Source: Deltaproteobacteria bacterium (GTDB lineage Bacteria; Myxococcota_A; Polyangia; Haliangiales; Haliangiaceae). Taken from it: a stretch of DNA of 64,000 nucleotides. The notes under the pieces are model-generated. The model worked only from the letters and a program-made list of their open reading frames with translations, was not told the DNA's origin and made no database searches. This document shows positions 51,906-60,813 of this stretch, in pieces. How positions within the stretch are numbered: the stretch's first letter is position 1; each line of letters opens with the position of its first letter. A program made the translations under genes and the position numbers. Location: positions 27,901 through 91,900 of the forward strand of contig JAIOQA010000275.1 in assembly GCA_021413675.1 (NCBI GenBank), read 5' to 3'.

Positions 51906-54889
51906 GACGGCTCCGGGGCGGTGCGTTGGGGCAGGTCGATCGCGAAGACGGTGCGCCCGCCGCGGGCGCGCACTTCGAGGATACCGCCGTGGCGTTGGAC
52001 GATGTCGCGGGCGACCGCCAGCCCGAGGCCGGTACCGGCGCCGGGTGGCTTGGTCGTGAAGAAGGGCTCGAAGATACGCTCTCGCAGCTCGAGTGGCACG
52101 CCGGGACCGCTGTCCGCGACCTCGATCTGGATCGCGCTGCCCGTGGAGGTCGATGCGATCTCGACCCAGCCGCCGCTCCCGGCCGCGTGGATGCCGTTCT
52201 CGACCAGGTTCGTGATGACCTGGACCAGGAGCGGCGCGGCGCAGCGGATCGGCGCGCTGACCGTGAGGTGCTGCCGCAGCTCGATGCCCTTCAGGCTGGG
52301 GCGCAGCAGCGTGAGGGCGCGCTCGATCACGTCGGCGAGCGGGACCTGCTTGAGCTCGAGCTCGCCGCCGCGCCGGAACCCGAGCAGCTGCTTCGACAGG
52401 AACGCGATCTGCTCGGCGCACCCGGCGAGCACGTCGAGGAGCTGCGCCGTCGGGGCGTCGCCGCGCGCCAGCTCGGGGGGCAAGAGCTCGCGCAGCGGCG
52501 CGATCGCGTTGACGATGCCGTTGGCGGGGTTGCGCAGCTCGTGCGCGAGCCCGGCGGACAGCGAACCGAGCGCCGCGAGCTTCTCGGTGCGGTGCAGCCG
52601 CAGCGCGAGGTTGCGCATCTCGAGCTGGGCGCGGACGCGGGCGCGCAGCTCGTGCGGCTCGAACGGCTTGACGATGTAGTCGATCGCGCCGGCGTCGAGG
52701 CCGGTCACGCGATCGCGGAGATCGGCGCGCGCCGACAGGATCAGCACCGGCGCCAGGCCGTTGCCGGGCAGCGCGCGGAACCGCCGGGTCAGCTCGACGC
52801 CGTCGAGCCCGGGCATCTCGACGTCGGTGATGAGCAGGTGCGGCTGGTGCTTGCTCGCGAGCTCGAGCGCGACCTGGCCGTCGAGCGCGACGACGATCGT
52901 GTGGTCGGCGCCGAGCACGCGCGCGATCGACGTGGCGAGCGCGGGATCGTCCTCGGCGATCAGGATCGTGGGCAGCGTGCGGCCGGGCTCGACCGGCGGC
53001 GTCAGCACGTCGCCCGACGCGATCGTCGGCGTGGCGATGCCGAAGTCGCTGGGCCGCAGCTCGGGCACGCGGACCGCGGTCGCCGACTCGCTGGTCGCCG
53101 GCAGCGTCACCGTGAACGCCGTGCCGGGCGCCAGGCGCGAGACGGTGACGTCGCCGCCGAGGGCGACGGCGAGCTCCTTGACCAGCGACAGGCCGATGCC
53201 GCTGCCGCCGCGGTTCGCGCTGGGGCCGCGCGCCTGCTCGAACCGGCCGAACAGGCGCGCGAGCAGATCGTCGTCGATGCCGCGGCCATCGTCGCGGACG
53301 GTGATCGCGATCGCGGCGCCGGCGCGCGCGACCTCGAGCGCGAGGTGGCCGCCGCGGGGCGTGAACTTGATCGCGTTGGAGACCAGGTTGGCGACGATGC
53401 GGTCGAGCGCGGTCGGGTCTGCGATCGCGATGCAGCCGGGCTCCGCCACGAGGGACAGCTCGAGCCCGGCGTTCTGCGCGGCCTGGCGCCACGCGCTGGC
53501 GAGCGCGGTGACGAGCGCGGTGATGTCGAGGGACTCGACCCGCAGGTTCAGGCCGTGGGCCTGGCCGGCGGCGAGCAAGAGCAGCTCGTCGACGAGGCGC
53601 AGCAGCTTGCGCGCCGAGGTCTCGATCGCGCTCGCCGCGCGGCCGCCGTCGGGGCCGGCGCCCTCGAGGTCGGCGACGGTGAGCAGGATCAGCGACAGCG
53701 GCGTGCGGATCTCGTGGCTGATGTTCGCGAAGATCCGCTCGCGGGCGTCGCGCGCGTCCTCGAGCGCGCGCACCGTCGAGGCGACCTTGTCGAGCGCGGC
53801 GCGCAGCTCGCTGGTCCGGGTCTGGACCTGAGCCTCCAGGTTCTTCTGGTAGTCGGCGATCGCGCGGGTGGCGAACGCGTTGTCGAGCGCGAGGGCGATC
53901 GTCGGCACCAGCAGATCGAGCAGCGTCTGGGTCTGGTCGGCGTCGGTCACGCGCGTGCCGAGCGCGAGCTCGCCGACCAGGCGGCCCTGGCCGGGCAGCG
54001 CGAGCACCGCCCCGGTCGGGTCGGTGCCGGCGGTCGCGACCTCGCGCGCGTCGGGCCGGTCGCTGGGCGCGACCGTCAGCGCGGCGGCGCTGAAGCCGCC
54101 GATCTCGACCAGCGCGCCGACGATCGCCTGGGCGGTGTCGCGCGGGTCGCGCTCGGTCCAGATGCGCTGGCCGAAGCGGTACGCGGTGTCGAGCAGCGCG
54201 CGCTGGGCTTCGATCGCGCCCTGCGCGGTCTGGAGCTGCGCGAAGCGATCGGTCAGGGTCTCGTGCGCCTCCTGCAGCTCGCGCGCGGCGGCGCGGACCG
54301 TGAACGGCCAGGTGATCGCGCGCCGCACCCGGGTGAGGAGCCCGGCGCGGGTGGGCACGGTGATGTGGAACCGACTGCCTCGCGGCAGGCGCGAGGACGA
54401 GACCTTCGCCGGTGGGTAGCCGAGAAGCCGCGGCAGCTCCATGAAGTTGCCGGTCGTGATCGTGAAGAACTCCCAGCACACCTCGTAGCCGTCCTGTACC
54501 AGCAGGTCGACCTCGCACTCGGTCGGCGAGAGATCGCGGTGGGTCGGGACGATGCAGGTGAAGAGCTGGTTGCCGGCGCCGTCGCGCGGCTTGTTGAGCC
54601 AGCGGTAGAAGCCCATCGGCGTGAACCGCAGCCGCGCGATCACGAAGACGAAGCGCAGCATCGGCGAGCGGAAGTGGCTGCGGCCGATCTCGACGTACTC
54701 CTCGTCGGTGAAGATCGGGCGCAGGTTGTTCATGATCGCGCAGCACTCGCTCCAATCGATGCGCGCGTTCTTGCTCTTGAGGGTCGCGAGCGAGACCCCC
54801 GTGCCGGCGACCATGCGCTCGAGCGGCAGCCCCTTGGCCTCGACGGCCCGGCTGAGGATCTCGAAGACGCGGCAGGAGACTTCGTTCAT
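51902..54889 (-). CDS. hybrid sensor kinase with two kinase cores and a central receiver
   Basis: 995 residues. About 1-185 is an N-terminal sensory region (LERMVAGTGVSLATLKSKNARIDW, SPTECEVDLLVQDGYEVCWEFF), familiar from Myxococcota sensors but not identified. A GAF-like region (about 225-355) follows, then kinase 1 (His in FANISHEIRTPL, VANLVSNAIKFTP, GGSGIGLSLVKELA), a receiver domain (ILIAEDD, LLITDVEMPGLDG, YIVKPF) and kinase 2 (His in AGLAHELRNPANGI, VITNLVENGIHAAG, GTGLGLAVARDIV). Two complete kinases in one chain are uncommon. It sits in the metabolite operon, three bases after the KAS III-like gene. It may sense the product made by the operon; this is inference. Confidence 0.87.
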   Translation of the reverse strand: MNEVSCRVFEILSRAVEAKGLPLERMVAGTGVSLATLKSKNARIDWSECCAIMNNLRPIFTDEEYVEIGRSHFRSPMLRFVFVIARLRFTPMGFYRWLNKPRDGAGNQLFTCIVPTHRDLSPTECEVDLLVQDGYEVCWEFFTITTGNFMELPRLLGYPPAKVSSSRLPRGSRFHITVPTRAGLLTRVRRAITWPFTVRAAARELQEAHETLTDRFAQLQTAQGAIEAQRALLDTAYRFGQRIWTERDPRDTAQAIVGALVEIGGFSAAALTVAPSDRPDAREVATAGTDPTGAVLALPGQGRLVGELALGTRVTDADQTQTLLDLLVPTIALALDNAFATRAIADYQKNLEAQVQTRTSELRAALDKVASTVRALEDARDARERIFANISHEIRTPLSLILLTVADLEGAGPDGGRAASAIETSARKLLRLVDELLLLAAGQAHGLNLRVESLDITALVTALASAWRQAAQNAGLELSLVAEPGCIAIADPTALDRIVANLVSNAIKFTPRGGHLALEVARAGAAIAITVRDDGRGIDDDLLARLFGRFEQARGPSANRGGSGIGLSLVKELAVALGGDVTVSRLAPGTAFTVTLPATSESATAVRVPELRPSDFGIATPTIASGDVLTPPVEPGRTLPTILIAEDDPALATSIARVLGADHTIVVALDGQVALELASKHQPHLLITDVEMPGLDGVELTRRFRALPGNGLAPVLILSARADLRDRVTGLDAGAIDYIVKPFEPHELRARVRAQLEMRNLALRLHRTEKLAALGSLSAGLAHELRNPANGIVNAIAPLRELLPPELARGDAPTAQLLDVLAGCAEQIAFLSKQLLGFRRGGELELKQVPLADVIERALTLLRPSLKGIELRQHLTVSAPIRCAAPLLVQVITNLVENGIHAAGSGGWVEIASTSTGSAIQIEVADSGPGVPLELRERIFEPFFTTKPPGAGTGLGLAVARDIVQRHGGILEVRARGGRTVFAIDLPQRTAPEPS

Positions 54890-54892
54890 CGG

Positions 54893-55978
54893 CTACCGCC
54901 CCCAGCGCAGGAGCGTCGCCCCGTACGTCACGCCCGTGCCGCCGCCGAACAGGACGACGCGATCGTCGGGCGCGAGCATGCCGCGCTCCTCCGCCCGGTG
55001 CAGGACGAGCGGGATGTTCGAGGCGAACAGGCTCGCGGTCTCGGCGTAGGTGTCGACGGTGCGGGCGCGGGTGACGCCGGCGTGCTCCTGCGACAGCCGC
55101 CGCAGCCAGGGCGTGCCCTGGTGCGAGGCGAAGAAGTCGATCGCGTCGGCGCGCTCGCCGGTCTGCGCCAGGAGATCGCCTACCGCCTCGCGGGCCTCGT
55201 CGGCGACCGCGAGGAACACCCGGCGCGCGCCCGGGAGATCGAGCGAGTGGAGCAGGGCCTTGCCGTCGGCGTACCAGGGCTTGCCGGGCGGGCTCGCGAC
55301 CAGCTGGAACGGGTGCGCGGTCTGGGCGTAGTGGACCGCGCCCTGCACGCCGCGGCCGGGCGCGACCTTGCCGACCACCAGCGCGGTCGCGCCATCGCCG
55401 AACATCGGCGAGAACTGGTCGCGCTGATCGAGGATGCGCGAGAACACCGTCGACTGGACGAGCAGCGCCGTGGTCGCGCGCCCGGTGGTGATCATCGCGG
55501 TCGCGAGCTCGAGCTGCGCGAGGGTCGCAAACCCGGTCGCCTCGATCTGGATCGCGAAACAGCCATGGCGCAGCCCGAGCCGGTGGTGCAACACGCACGC
55601 GCCGTTGTTGACCAGGTACTCGGGCACGGTCGTGGACGTCAGGACCAGATCGATGGCCTCGGGCGCGACCTCGGCGCGCGCGAGCGCGGCGCGCGCCGCT
55701 GCGACCTCGAGATCGATCGCGGTCTGGTCGTCGGCGATGACCCGGCGCGCGGTCGTACCCTGGAACGGATCGCCGCCCTGGGCCTGCATCGCGCGCGCGA
55801 CCAGCGCCATGCCCTCGGTCATCGCGATCGGCGGCGGCGGCGGCGCGGCGGCGCGCGCGGCCGCCCAGCTCGCGACCACCTCGGCCGGCCACCAGTCGTT
55901 GCTGCGGACGGTCGCGGGGAGCTCGACGCCGATGCCGAGGATGCCGATGCCTGCGCCGCTCATCGCCTCCATGATCAC
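54893..55978 (-). CDS. KAS III-like (FabH-fold) protein lacking the catalytic Cys
   Basis: 361 residues with alternative ATGs at 55972 and 55963. The thiolase-fold landmarks of FabH are present: VLTSTTVPEYLVNNGACVLHH, then IQIEATGFATLAQLELA where FabH has AACxGF, FGDGATALVV, FFASHQGTP and GGGTGVTYGATLLRW. The catalytic Cys position is Ala (EATGF) and the catalytic Asn position is Glu (YAETAS); only the His (SHQG) remains. It cannot form the acyl-Cys intermediate of a normal synthase. It may bind or transfer an acyl group, or act as a partner subunit as PqsB does for PqsC. Confidence 0.82.
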   Translation of the reverse strand: MIMEAMSGAGIGILGIGVELPATVRSNDWWPAEVVASWAAARAAAPPPPPIAMTEGMALVARAMQAQGGDPFQGTTARRVIADDQTAIDLEVAAARAALARAEVAPEAIDLVLTSTTVPEYLVNNGACVLHHRLGLRHGCFAIQIEATGFATLAQLELATAMITTGRATTALLVQSTVFSRILDQRDQFSPMFGDGATALVVGKVAPGRGVQGAVHYAQTAHPFQLVASPPGKPWYADGKALLHSLDLPGARRVFLAVADEAREAVGDLLAQTGERADAIDFFASHQGTPWLRRLSQEHAGVTRARTVDTYAETASLFASNIPLVLHRAEERGMLAPDDRVVLFGGGTGVTYGATLLRWGR

Positions 55979-55996
55979 TGGCAGGCGGGCCGGGCG

Positions 55997-57022
55997 CTAC
56001 CGCTTCTCACCCATGATCGCGGCGTATCCGCCCGAGGTCATCGCGATCCGGATGTTCGCGAACCCGGCCGCGGTCAGGAGCGCGCGCAGCTCGCCGCCGG
56101 TGCGCTGCTTGCCCTCGGTCGAGAACAGCATCGCCATCGAGTACGCGAGCGCCGGCAGCGGCCCGTCCTTGGCGTCGCCGACCAGCATCTCGTGGATGAC
56201 GAGCTGGCCGCCGGGCCGGAGCGCGGCGTGGGCCCGCTCGGCCAGCGCGGTGCAGCGCACGTCGTCCCAGTCGTGGAAGATGTCGCTCATGAAGACCCGA
56301 TCGACGCCGGCCGGCCACGCCTCGCGGAACATGTCGGCGGCGTGGAGCTCGATGCGGTCGCCGACGCCGAGCTCGTGGGCGTAGCGCCCGGCGATCGCAC
56401 ACACCGGCGGAAGATCGAGGAGCGTGCAGCGCAGCGTCGGGTGGCGGAGCGCCGCGGCGATCGAGTAGCTGCCCGAGCCGCCCGCGACGTCGAGGAGGTG
56501 ACCGTCGGCCGGCAGGTCGAGGTGCGGGATGATCCGCATCGCGAGCGCGAACGAATGGGCGTGCATCGCGTGGGTGAACGCCTCGAGCGCCACGACCGGC
56601 GGCGTCGGCGCGTGCCAGAGCTCGGTGACCCGCGCCTCGGCGGCCGCGCGATCGCGGCGAAGGGCGCCGACGAGCTTGCGGGCGTCGAGCGGATTCTCGC
56701 GGATCCGCCGCAGCATGCCGCCCCAGTAGTACGGGCGACCGGGCACGAGGTAGTCGCGCGCGACGTCGGTGAGGTGGAACGCGCCATCGGCGATCGCGAC
56801 CAGCTCGAGCGCCGCCAGGACGCCGCCGATCGCCTCGACGGCGCGGGGCTCGATCGCGAGGCTCGCGGCGAGCTCGTCAGTGGTGAGCGGCGCGCGCGCG
56901 AGCGCCGCGAACAGACCGAGGTCGTCGGCCATGACCAGCGCCTGGGCGTGGAAGGCTGACAGGAAGACGCGCCAGATCGGGGCGTCGCTCGAGGAAGGGG
57001 CGGCGATCGGGAGGGCGGACAT
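55997..57022 (-). CDS. O-methyltransferase (class I, dimerisation type)
   Basis: 341 residues from ATG 57022, with GGAG eight bases ahead; a GTG at 57031 is possible. N-terminal helical dimerisation domain (LTTDELAASLAIEPRAVEAIGGVLAALELV, with winged-helix character), then a SAM domain: DVAGGSGSYSIAAALRHP, LLDLPPVC, MSDIFHDWDD (catalytic His), HEMLVGD. The architecture is that of O-methyltransferases in natural-product pathways (SafC/hydroxyneurosporene type). It overlaps or touches the P450 stop and precedes the KAS III-like gene by 18 bp. Confidence 0.88.
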   Translation of the reverse strand: MSALPIAAPSSSDAPIWRVFLSAFHAQALVMADDLGLFAALARAPLTTDELAASLAIEPRAVEAIGGVLAALELVAIADGAFHLTDVARDYLVPGRPYYWGGMLRRIRENPLDARKLVGALRRDRAAAEARVTELWHAPTPPVVALEAFTHAMHAHSFALAMRIIPHLDLPADGHLLDVAGGSGSYSIAAALRHPTLRCTLLDLPPVCAIAGRYAHELGVGDRIELHAADMFREAWPAGVDRVFMSDIFHDWDDVRCTALAERAHAALRPGGQLVIHEMLVGDAKDGPLPALAYSMAMLFSTEGKQRTGGELRALLTAAGFANIRIAMTSGGYAAIMGEKR

Positions 57023-57027
57023 GGCGA

Positions 57028-58230
57028 TCACTCCGGCGTGTAGGTCACGGGCAACGACACGACCCCGCGGAAGCTGAGGTCTTTGCGCCAGGTCAGCTCG
57101 CCCGCCAGCGCGAGGTCGGGCAGCCGGCGGAGGAGCGACGCGAACAGGATCGGGCCCTCGACCCGCGCGAGCGCCGCGCCGAGGCAGAAGTGCGGGCCGA
57201 ACCCGAAGGTGAGGTGACGCCCCGGCTGCCGGCGCAGATCGAGGACGTCGGGCTCGGGGAACACCGCGGGATCGCGGTTGGCGGCGCCGACCAGCAGCCA
57301 GACCGCGTCGCCGGCCGCGAGCGCCTGGCCGCCGAGCTCCATCGGCTCCTTGACCGTGCGACGGACCCGCTGGATCGGGCCATGGAAGCGCAAGAGCTCC
57401 TCGATCGCGGGCTCCAGCAGCGCCGGCTCGGCGCGCAGGAGCGCGAGCTGGTCGGGGTGGCGCCACAGCTCGAGGAGGCCGTTGCCGACGAGGTTGGTCG
57501 TGGTCTCGTGGCCGGCGAAGAGGATCAGCACGCAGTTCGCGAGCAGCTCGTCTTCGCCGAGCATGTTGCCCGCCTCCTCGGCCGCGATCAGCTGCGAGAT
57601 CAGATCCTCGCGCGGCGCGCGCCGACGATCGGCGACCACGGCGCGCAGGTAGTCGGTCATCGCGACCATGCTCGCCTGGGCCTGGCGAAAGCCGCGCGGG
57701 CCGAGCTCCATCAGCGCGAGGTCGTCCGACCACGCCTTGAAGCGGTGGTGATCGGCGGCGTCGACGCCCATCAGCTCCGCGATCACCATCGCCGGGACCG
57801 GCGAGGCGAGGTCGGCGATGAGATCGCAGCGGCCCCACGGCGCGATGCGATCGATCGCGGCGTCGACGAGCGCCTGGATGCGCGGCCGCAGGCCCGCGAC
57901 CAGGCCGGGCGCGAACGCCTTGAACGCCAGGCCGCGCAGCCGCGTGTGATCGGGCGGATCGAGCATCAGGAGCCAGTGCGCGAAGCCGCGCTCGAGCTCC
58001 GCGACCTCCGCCCGGAAGTCCGGCGGTAGCCGGCCGAAGACCGCCCCGGCCCGCGCGGCGCTCAGCCGCGGGTCCTTCAGGCACGCCGACACCAGATCGT
58101 GGCGCGTGACCAGCCAGCCGTTGTGGCCGGCGCTCCAGTGCACCGGCGCGGTGGTGCGCAGGCGGTGGTACACCGGGAACGGATCGGCCAGGGCGGCCGG
58201 CGTCATCAGGTCGAGCGGATCGTCGGTCAT
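57028..58230 (-). CDS. cytochrome P450
   Basis: 400 residues, the soluble bacterial P450 size. I-helix FAGHETTTN, K-helix ExxR in IEELLRF, and the haem ligand loop FGFGPHFCLGAALAR with the axial Cys. It monooxygenates an organic substrate using an external ferredoxin; none is encoded here. Bacterial P450s of this layout often tailor polyketides or other metabolites. It lies 13 bp downstream of the thiamine-diphosphate enzyme on the same strand, so it likely modifies that enzyme's product. Confidence 0.92.
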   Translation of the reverse strand: MTDDPLDLMTPAALADPFPVYHRLRTTAPVHWSAGHNGWLVTRHDLVSACLKDPRLSAARAGAVFGRLPPDFRAEVAELERGFAHWLLMLDPPDHTRLRGLAFKAFAPGLVAGLRPRIQALVDAAIDRIAPWGRCDLIADLASPVPAMVIAELMGVDAADHHRFKAWSDDLALMELGPRGFRQAQASMVAMTDYLRAVVADRRRAPREDLISQLIAAEEAGNMLGEDELLANCVLILFAGHETTTNLVGNGLLELWRHPDQLALLRAEPALLEPAIEELLRFHGPIQRVRRTVKEPMELGGQALAAGDAVWLLVGAANRDPAVFPEPDVLDLRRQPGRHLTFGFGPHFCLGAALARVEGPILFASLLRRLPDLALAGELTWRKDLSFRGVVSLPVTYTPE

Positions 58231-58243
58231 CCCGAGCTCCAGC

Positions 58244-59980
58244 TCAGTTCTTGAGCGCCATGGCGCGGGCCCGCTCGGGCTCGGCGGCGGTCGGCGAGAA
58301 CGCGCCCATGCGGTCCTTCTTGGGCAGGCGGATGTCCGGATCGATCAGGACGTCGATGACGATCGGCCCGGTGCGCGCGGCGATGATCGGCCCGGCGGCG
58401 AGGATGTCGCCGGCACGCTCGGCGCGCAGCACGGTCGCGCCGAGGCCGCGCGCGAGCGCGCAGACGTCCATCGGTGAGGTCGAGTAGTCGGGCTTGCGGC
58501 CGTAGACCGTCTGGTGACCGATCTCGACCATGCCGAGGCGCTGATCGTTGAACACGAACACGACGATCGGCAGGCGCTCGGCGACCGCGGTCGCGACCTC
58601 GAACGCGTTCATCGCGAAGCAGCCGTCGCCGCAGATCGCGGCGGCGGTGCGGCCCGGCGTGGCGAGCTGCGCGCCGATCGCTGCGCCGATGCTCTGGCCC
58701 ATCGAGCCGAGCCCGGTCATCACCAGGAACGAATCCGGGCGATCGATCGCGAGGTAGTGGGTCGCGAACAGGAAGTGCTCGCCCGAGTCGACCGTGAAGA
58801 TCGTGTCCTCGGGCAGCACCGCCTGGAGCTCGGCGATCGCGACCTGCGGCGCGATCCGCTCGTCGCGCGACGGCAGCGGATGGCGCGTGACCCCGCCCAT
58901 CGGCAGCCGGCGGACCGGCTGGACGCGCGCGAGCAGGCCGGCGAGGAACGCGTCGCACGGCGCGATCACCGCGTGGGTCGGCGCGTAGCTCTTGCCGATC
59001 TGGCGGGCGTCGATGTCGACGTGGATGAACGCGCGCGGCGCCTGCAGCGCCGCGGACCAGCCGTCGGTCGAGAGATCGCCGAGCGAGGTCCCGAGCGCGA
59101 CCAGGCAGTCGACGCCGCCCTCGATGTACTGGCGCGCCGACGGGTGGCCGCCGAGGCCGTAGACGCCGAGCGCCAGCGGGTGGCTCTCGGGGAACACGCC
59201 CTTGGCCTTGGGCGTGGTCGCGACCGGGCAGCCGAGCGCCTCGGCGAGCGCGAGCAGGTGGCGCGGCGCGGCGCCGGCGCGGCAGCCCGAGCCCGCGAGC
59301 AGGAGCGGGCGCTGGCCGAGCTCGAGCAAGAGCGCGAGCTCGTCGAGCGTCGACGGCGCGATCGCGTGATGCACGCTGACGTCGGACGCGATCCGCGGCG
59401 CGACGATCGGCGCCTGCGCGACGTCCATCGGGATCGTCAGCGCGACCGGGCCGCGGCGGCCCGACAGCGCGGTGGTGATCGCCCGCCGCATCATGAGCGG
59501 CGCCTGGTGGGCGTCGCCGATCTCGGCGGCCATCTTCGAGATGTGGCCGGCCATCGCGACGATGTTCAGGCCGTAGGCCGAGCCATCCTGGAGCGCGCCC
59601 TTGCCGTGGACCTTGCGCGGCACCTCGCCGATGAGCAGCAGCACCGGCAGCCCGTCGCAGTGGGCCGAGGCGAGGCCGGTCAGCGCGTTGAGCACGCCCG
59701 GCCCCGAGGTCACGACCGCGACGCCGAGCTTGCCGGTGGTGCGCGCGTAGGCCGCGGCGGCGAACATCGCGCCGCTCTCGTGGCGCGTGGTGATCACGCG
59801 GACGTCGGCGTGATCCATCAGCGCATCGTGGATCGGCGAGATCGGGCCGCCGGGCAGGCCGAAGATCATGTCGACGCCAGCCTCGACGAGCAGGTCGACG
59901 AGCACGCTCGCGACCCGGCGGGGCATGGGCTGGGTGGTGACGGCGGGGGCGGTGGCGTGGGCGATCGGGGGTTCGCGCAT
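58244..59980 (-). CDS. thiamine-diphosphate enzyme, acetolactate/acyloin-synthase-like
   Basis: 578 residues. The ThDP fold is complete: IFGLPGGPI, catalytic Glu in TTRHESGAMFAA, GPGVLNALTGLASAH, and ThDP-Mg site GDGCFAMNAFEVATAVAERLP...VFND. It is homologous to acetolactate synthase large subunits, but no small regulatory subunit and no valine-pathway genes are present. In a gene set with P450, methyltransferase and KAS III-like protein it more likely condenses an alpha-keto acid with another carbonyl compound to an acyloin (alpha-hydroxyketone) than serves amino-acid synthesis. RBS AGAGGA precedes the ATG. Confidence 0.88.
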   Translation of the reverse strand: MREPPIAHATAPAVTTQPMPRRVASVLVDLLVEAGVDMIFGLPGGPISPIHDALMDHADVRVITTRHESGAMFAAAAYARTTGKLGVAVVTSGPGVLNALTGLASAHCDGLPVLLLIGEVPRKVHGKGALQDGSAYGLNIVAMAGHISKMAAEIGDAHQAPLMMRRAITTALSGRRGPVALTIPMDVAQAPIVAPRIASDVSVHHAIAPSTLDELALLLELGQRPLLLAGSGCRAGAAPRHLLALAEALGCPVATTPKAKGVFPESHPLALGVYGLGGHPSARQYIEGGVDCLVALGTSLGDLSTDGWSAALQAPRAFIHVDIDARQIGKSYAPTHAVIAPCDAFLAGLLARVQPVRRLPMGGVTRHPLPSRDERIAPQVAIAELQAVLPEDTIFTVDSGEHFLFATHYLAIDRPDSFLVMTGLGSMGQSIGAAIGAQLATPGRTAAAICGDGCFAMNAFEVATAVAERLPIVVFVFNDQRLGMVEIGHQTVYGRKPDYSTSPMDVCALARGLGATVLRAERAGDILAAGPIIAARTGPIVIDVLIDPDIRLPKKDRMGAFSPTAAEPERARAMALKN

Positions 59981-59988
59981 GAGGTCCT

Positions 59989-60585
59989 CTAGCGGTGGCT
60001 GGTGGCTACGATCCCGACCGCGCCGAGCAGGATCGCGACGTCGAGCGGCTTGGGAAGGGCATGGTTCGCGCCCGCGTCACGGGCGAGGGCGGAGAGCTCG
60101 GGCGTCATCGACGCCGAGGTGGTGATGAGCACCGCGTCCTGGGTCTCGGGGCAGCGGCGCAGCGCGCGGCACAGCGCGAGGCCGTCGAGGCGCGGCATGT
60201 AGATGTCGATCACCACGACGCTCGGGCGGCGGGCGCCGATCTTGACCAGCGCGTCGAGCGAATCGTCGACGGCGGTGACGTCGAGCACGTCGCTCCAGCG
60301 GCGCAGGCGGCGGCACAGCGCGCGCAGGTGCACCCGATCGTCATCGACGACCACGACCGGCTGGCGCGCGCCCGCGCGCAGCACCGCAGGCACCGGCATG
60401 TGGTGGCGGCCGAGGAACGCGACGAGATCCGCGGCGCGGATCCGGCGATGTCCGCCGGGGGTGCGGAACGCGGCGAGCGCGCCGACGTTCACCCACTTCT
60501 TGACGGAGCTCGGGTTGACCTTCAACAGGGCGCCGACCTCGGTCGAGGTGTAGACGTGGTCAGGATCGAAGACGTCGGATGTCAC
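59989..60585 (-). CDS. HTH-receiver regulator (BldC/MerR-like HTH plus REC)
   Basis: 198 residues from GTG 60585. A longer frame to 60720 adds residues that look non-coding. The N-terminus VYTSTEVGALLKVNPSSVKKWVNVGALAAFRTPGGHRRIRAADLVAFL is a MerR/excisionase-type winged helix as in BldC. A receiver domain follows: VVVVDDDRVHL, phosphoacceptor Asp in VVVIDIYMPRLDG, TTSAS and LPKPLD. The order HTH first, receiver second is the reverse of classical response regulators. It is the first gene of the operon and probably its local regulator, with the kinase proteins at 50733 and 51902 as possible phosphodonors. Confidence 0.86.
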   Translation of the reverse strand: MTSDVFDPDHVYTSTEVGALLKVNPSSVKKWVNVGALAAFRTPGGHRRIRAADLVAFLGRHHMPVPAVLRAGARQPVVVVDDDRVHLRALCRRLRRWSDVLDVTAVDDSLDALVKIGARRPSVVVIDIYMPRLDGLALCRALRRCPETQDAVLITTSASMTPELSALARDAGANHALPKPLDVAILLGAVGIVATSHR

Positions 60586-60649
60586 GGATTTGCCGATTTG
60601 CCGGGCTGTCCGGCAGGCAGACAAAGCCGCAAAAAGACCGATATGGCAA

Positions 60650-60666
60650 TCACCCCCCAGGGGTGA
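60650..60666. promoter_or_regulatory. small palindrome in the divergent promoter region
   Basis: TCACCCC (60650-60656) and GGGGTGA (60660-60666) surround a CCA centre. It lies 64 bp upstream of the GTG at 60585, in the gap between the operon and the plus-strand kinase gene at 60814. It is a candidate site for the HTH-receiver regulator. Confidence 0.45.
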
Positions 60667-60813
60667 GGTGATCGCTGGCGAGGTGGGCGCACGTCGGGCG
60701 TTGGTACCCGGCGACATCAATCAGGAATGTTCTACGCAGGGCGGAATGAGGTCGCGCGTGACCCCCGCGTTGCGGTGCGCTCGCCACGCGCGCGCTGCGG
60801 TACACTCGGGTTC

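Noticed and set aside
50733..55892. A single 1719-residue minus-strand protein including the receiver-kinase
   Set aside because: Only 50733-51905 of that frame carries recognisable domains. The rest overlaps the hybrid kinase and KAS III-like genes in another frame and is a shadow.
58244..59980. Housekeeping acetolactate synthase (ilvB)
   Set aside because: No small subunit or ilv/leu genes are adjacent. It sits between a regulator and a P450 in a tailoring-type operon, so an acyloin-type role is favoured, although not proven.
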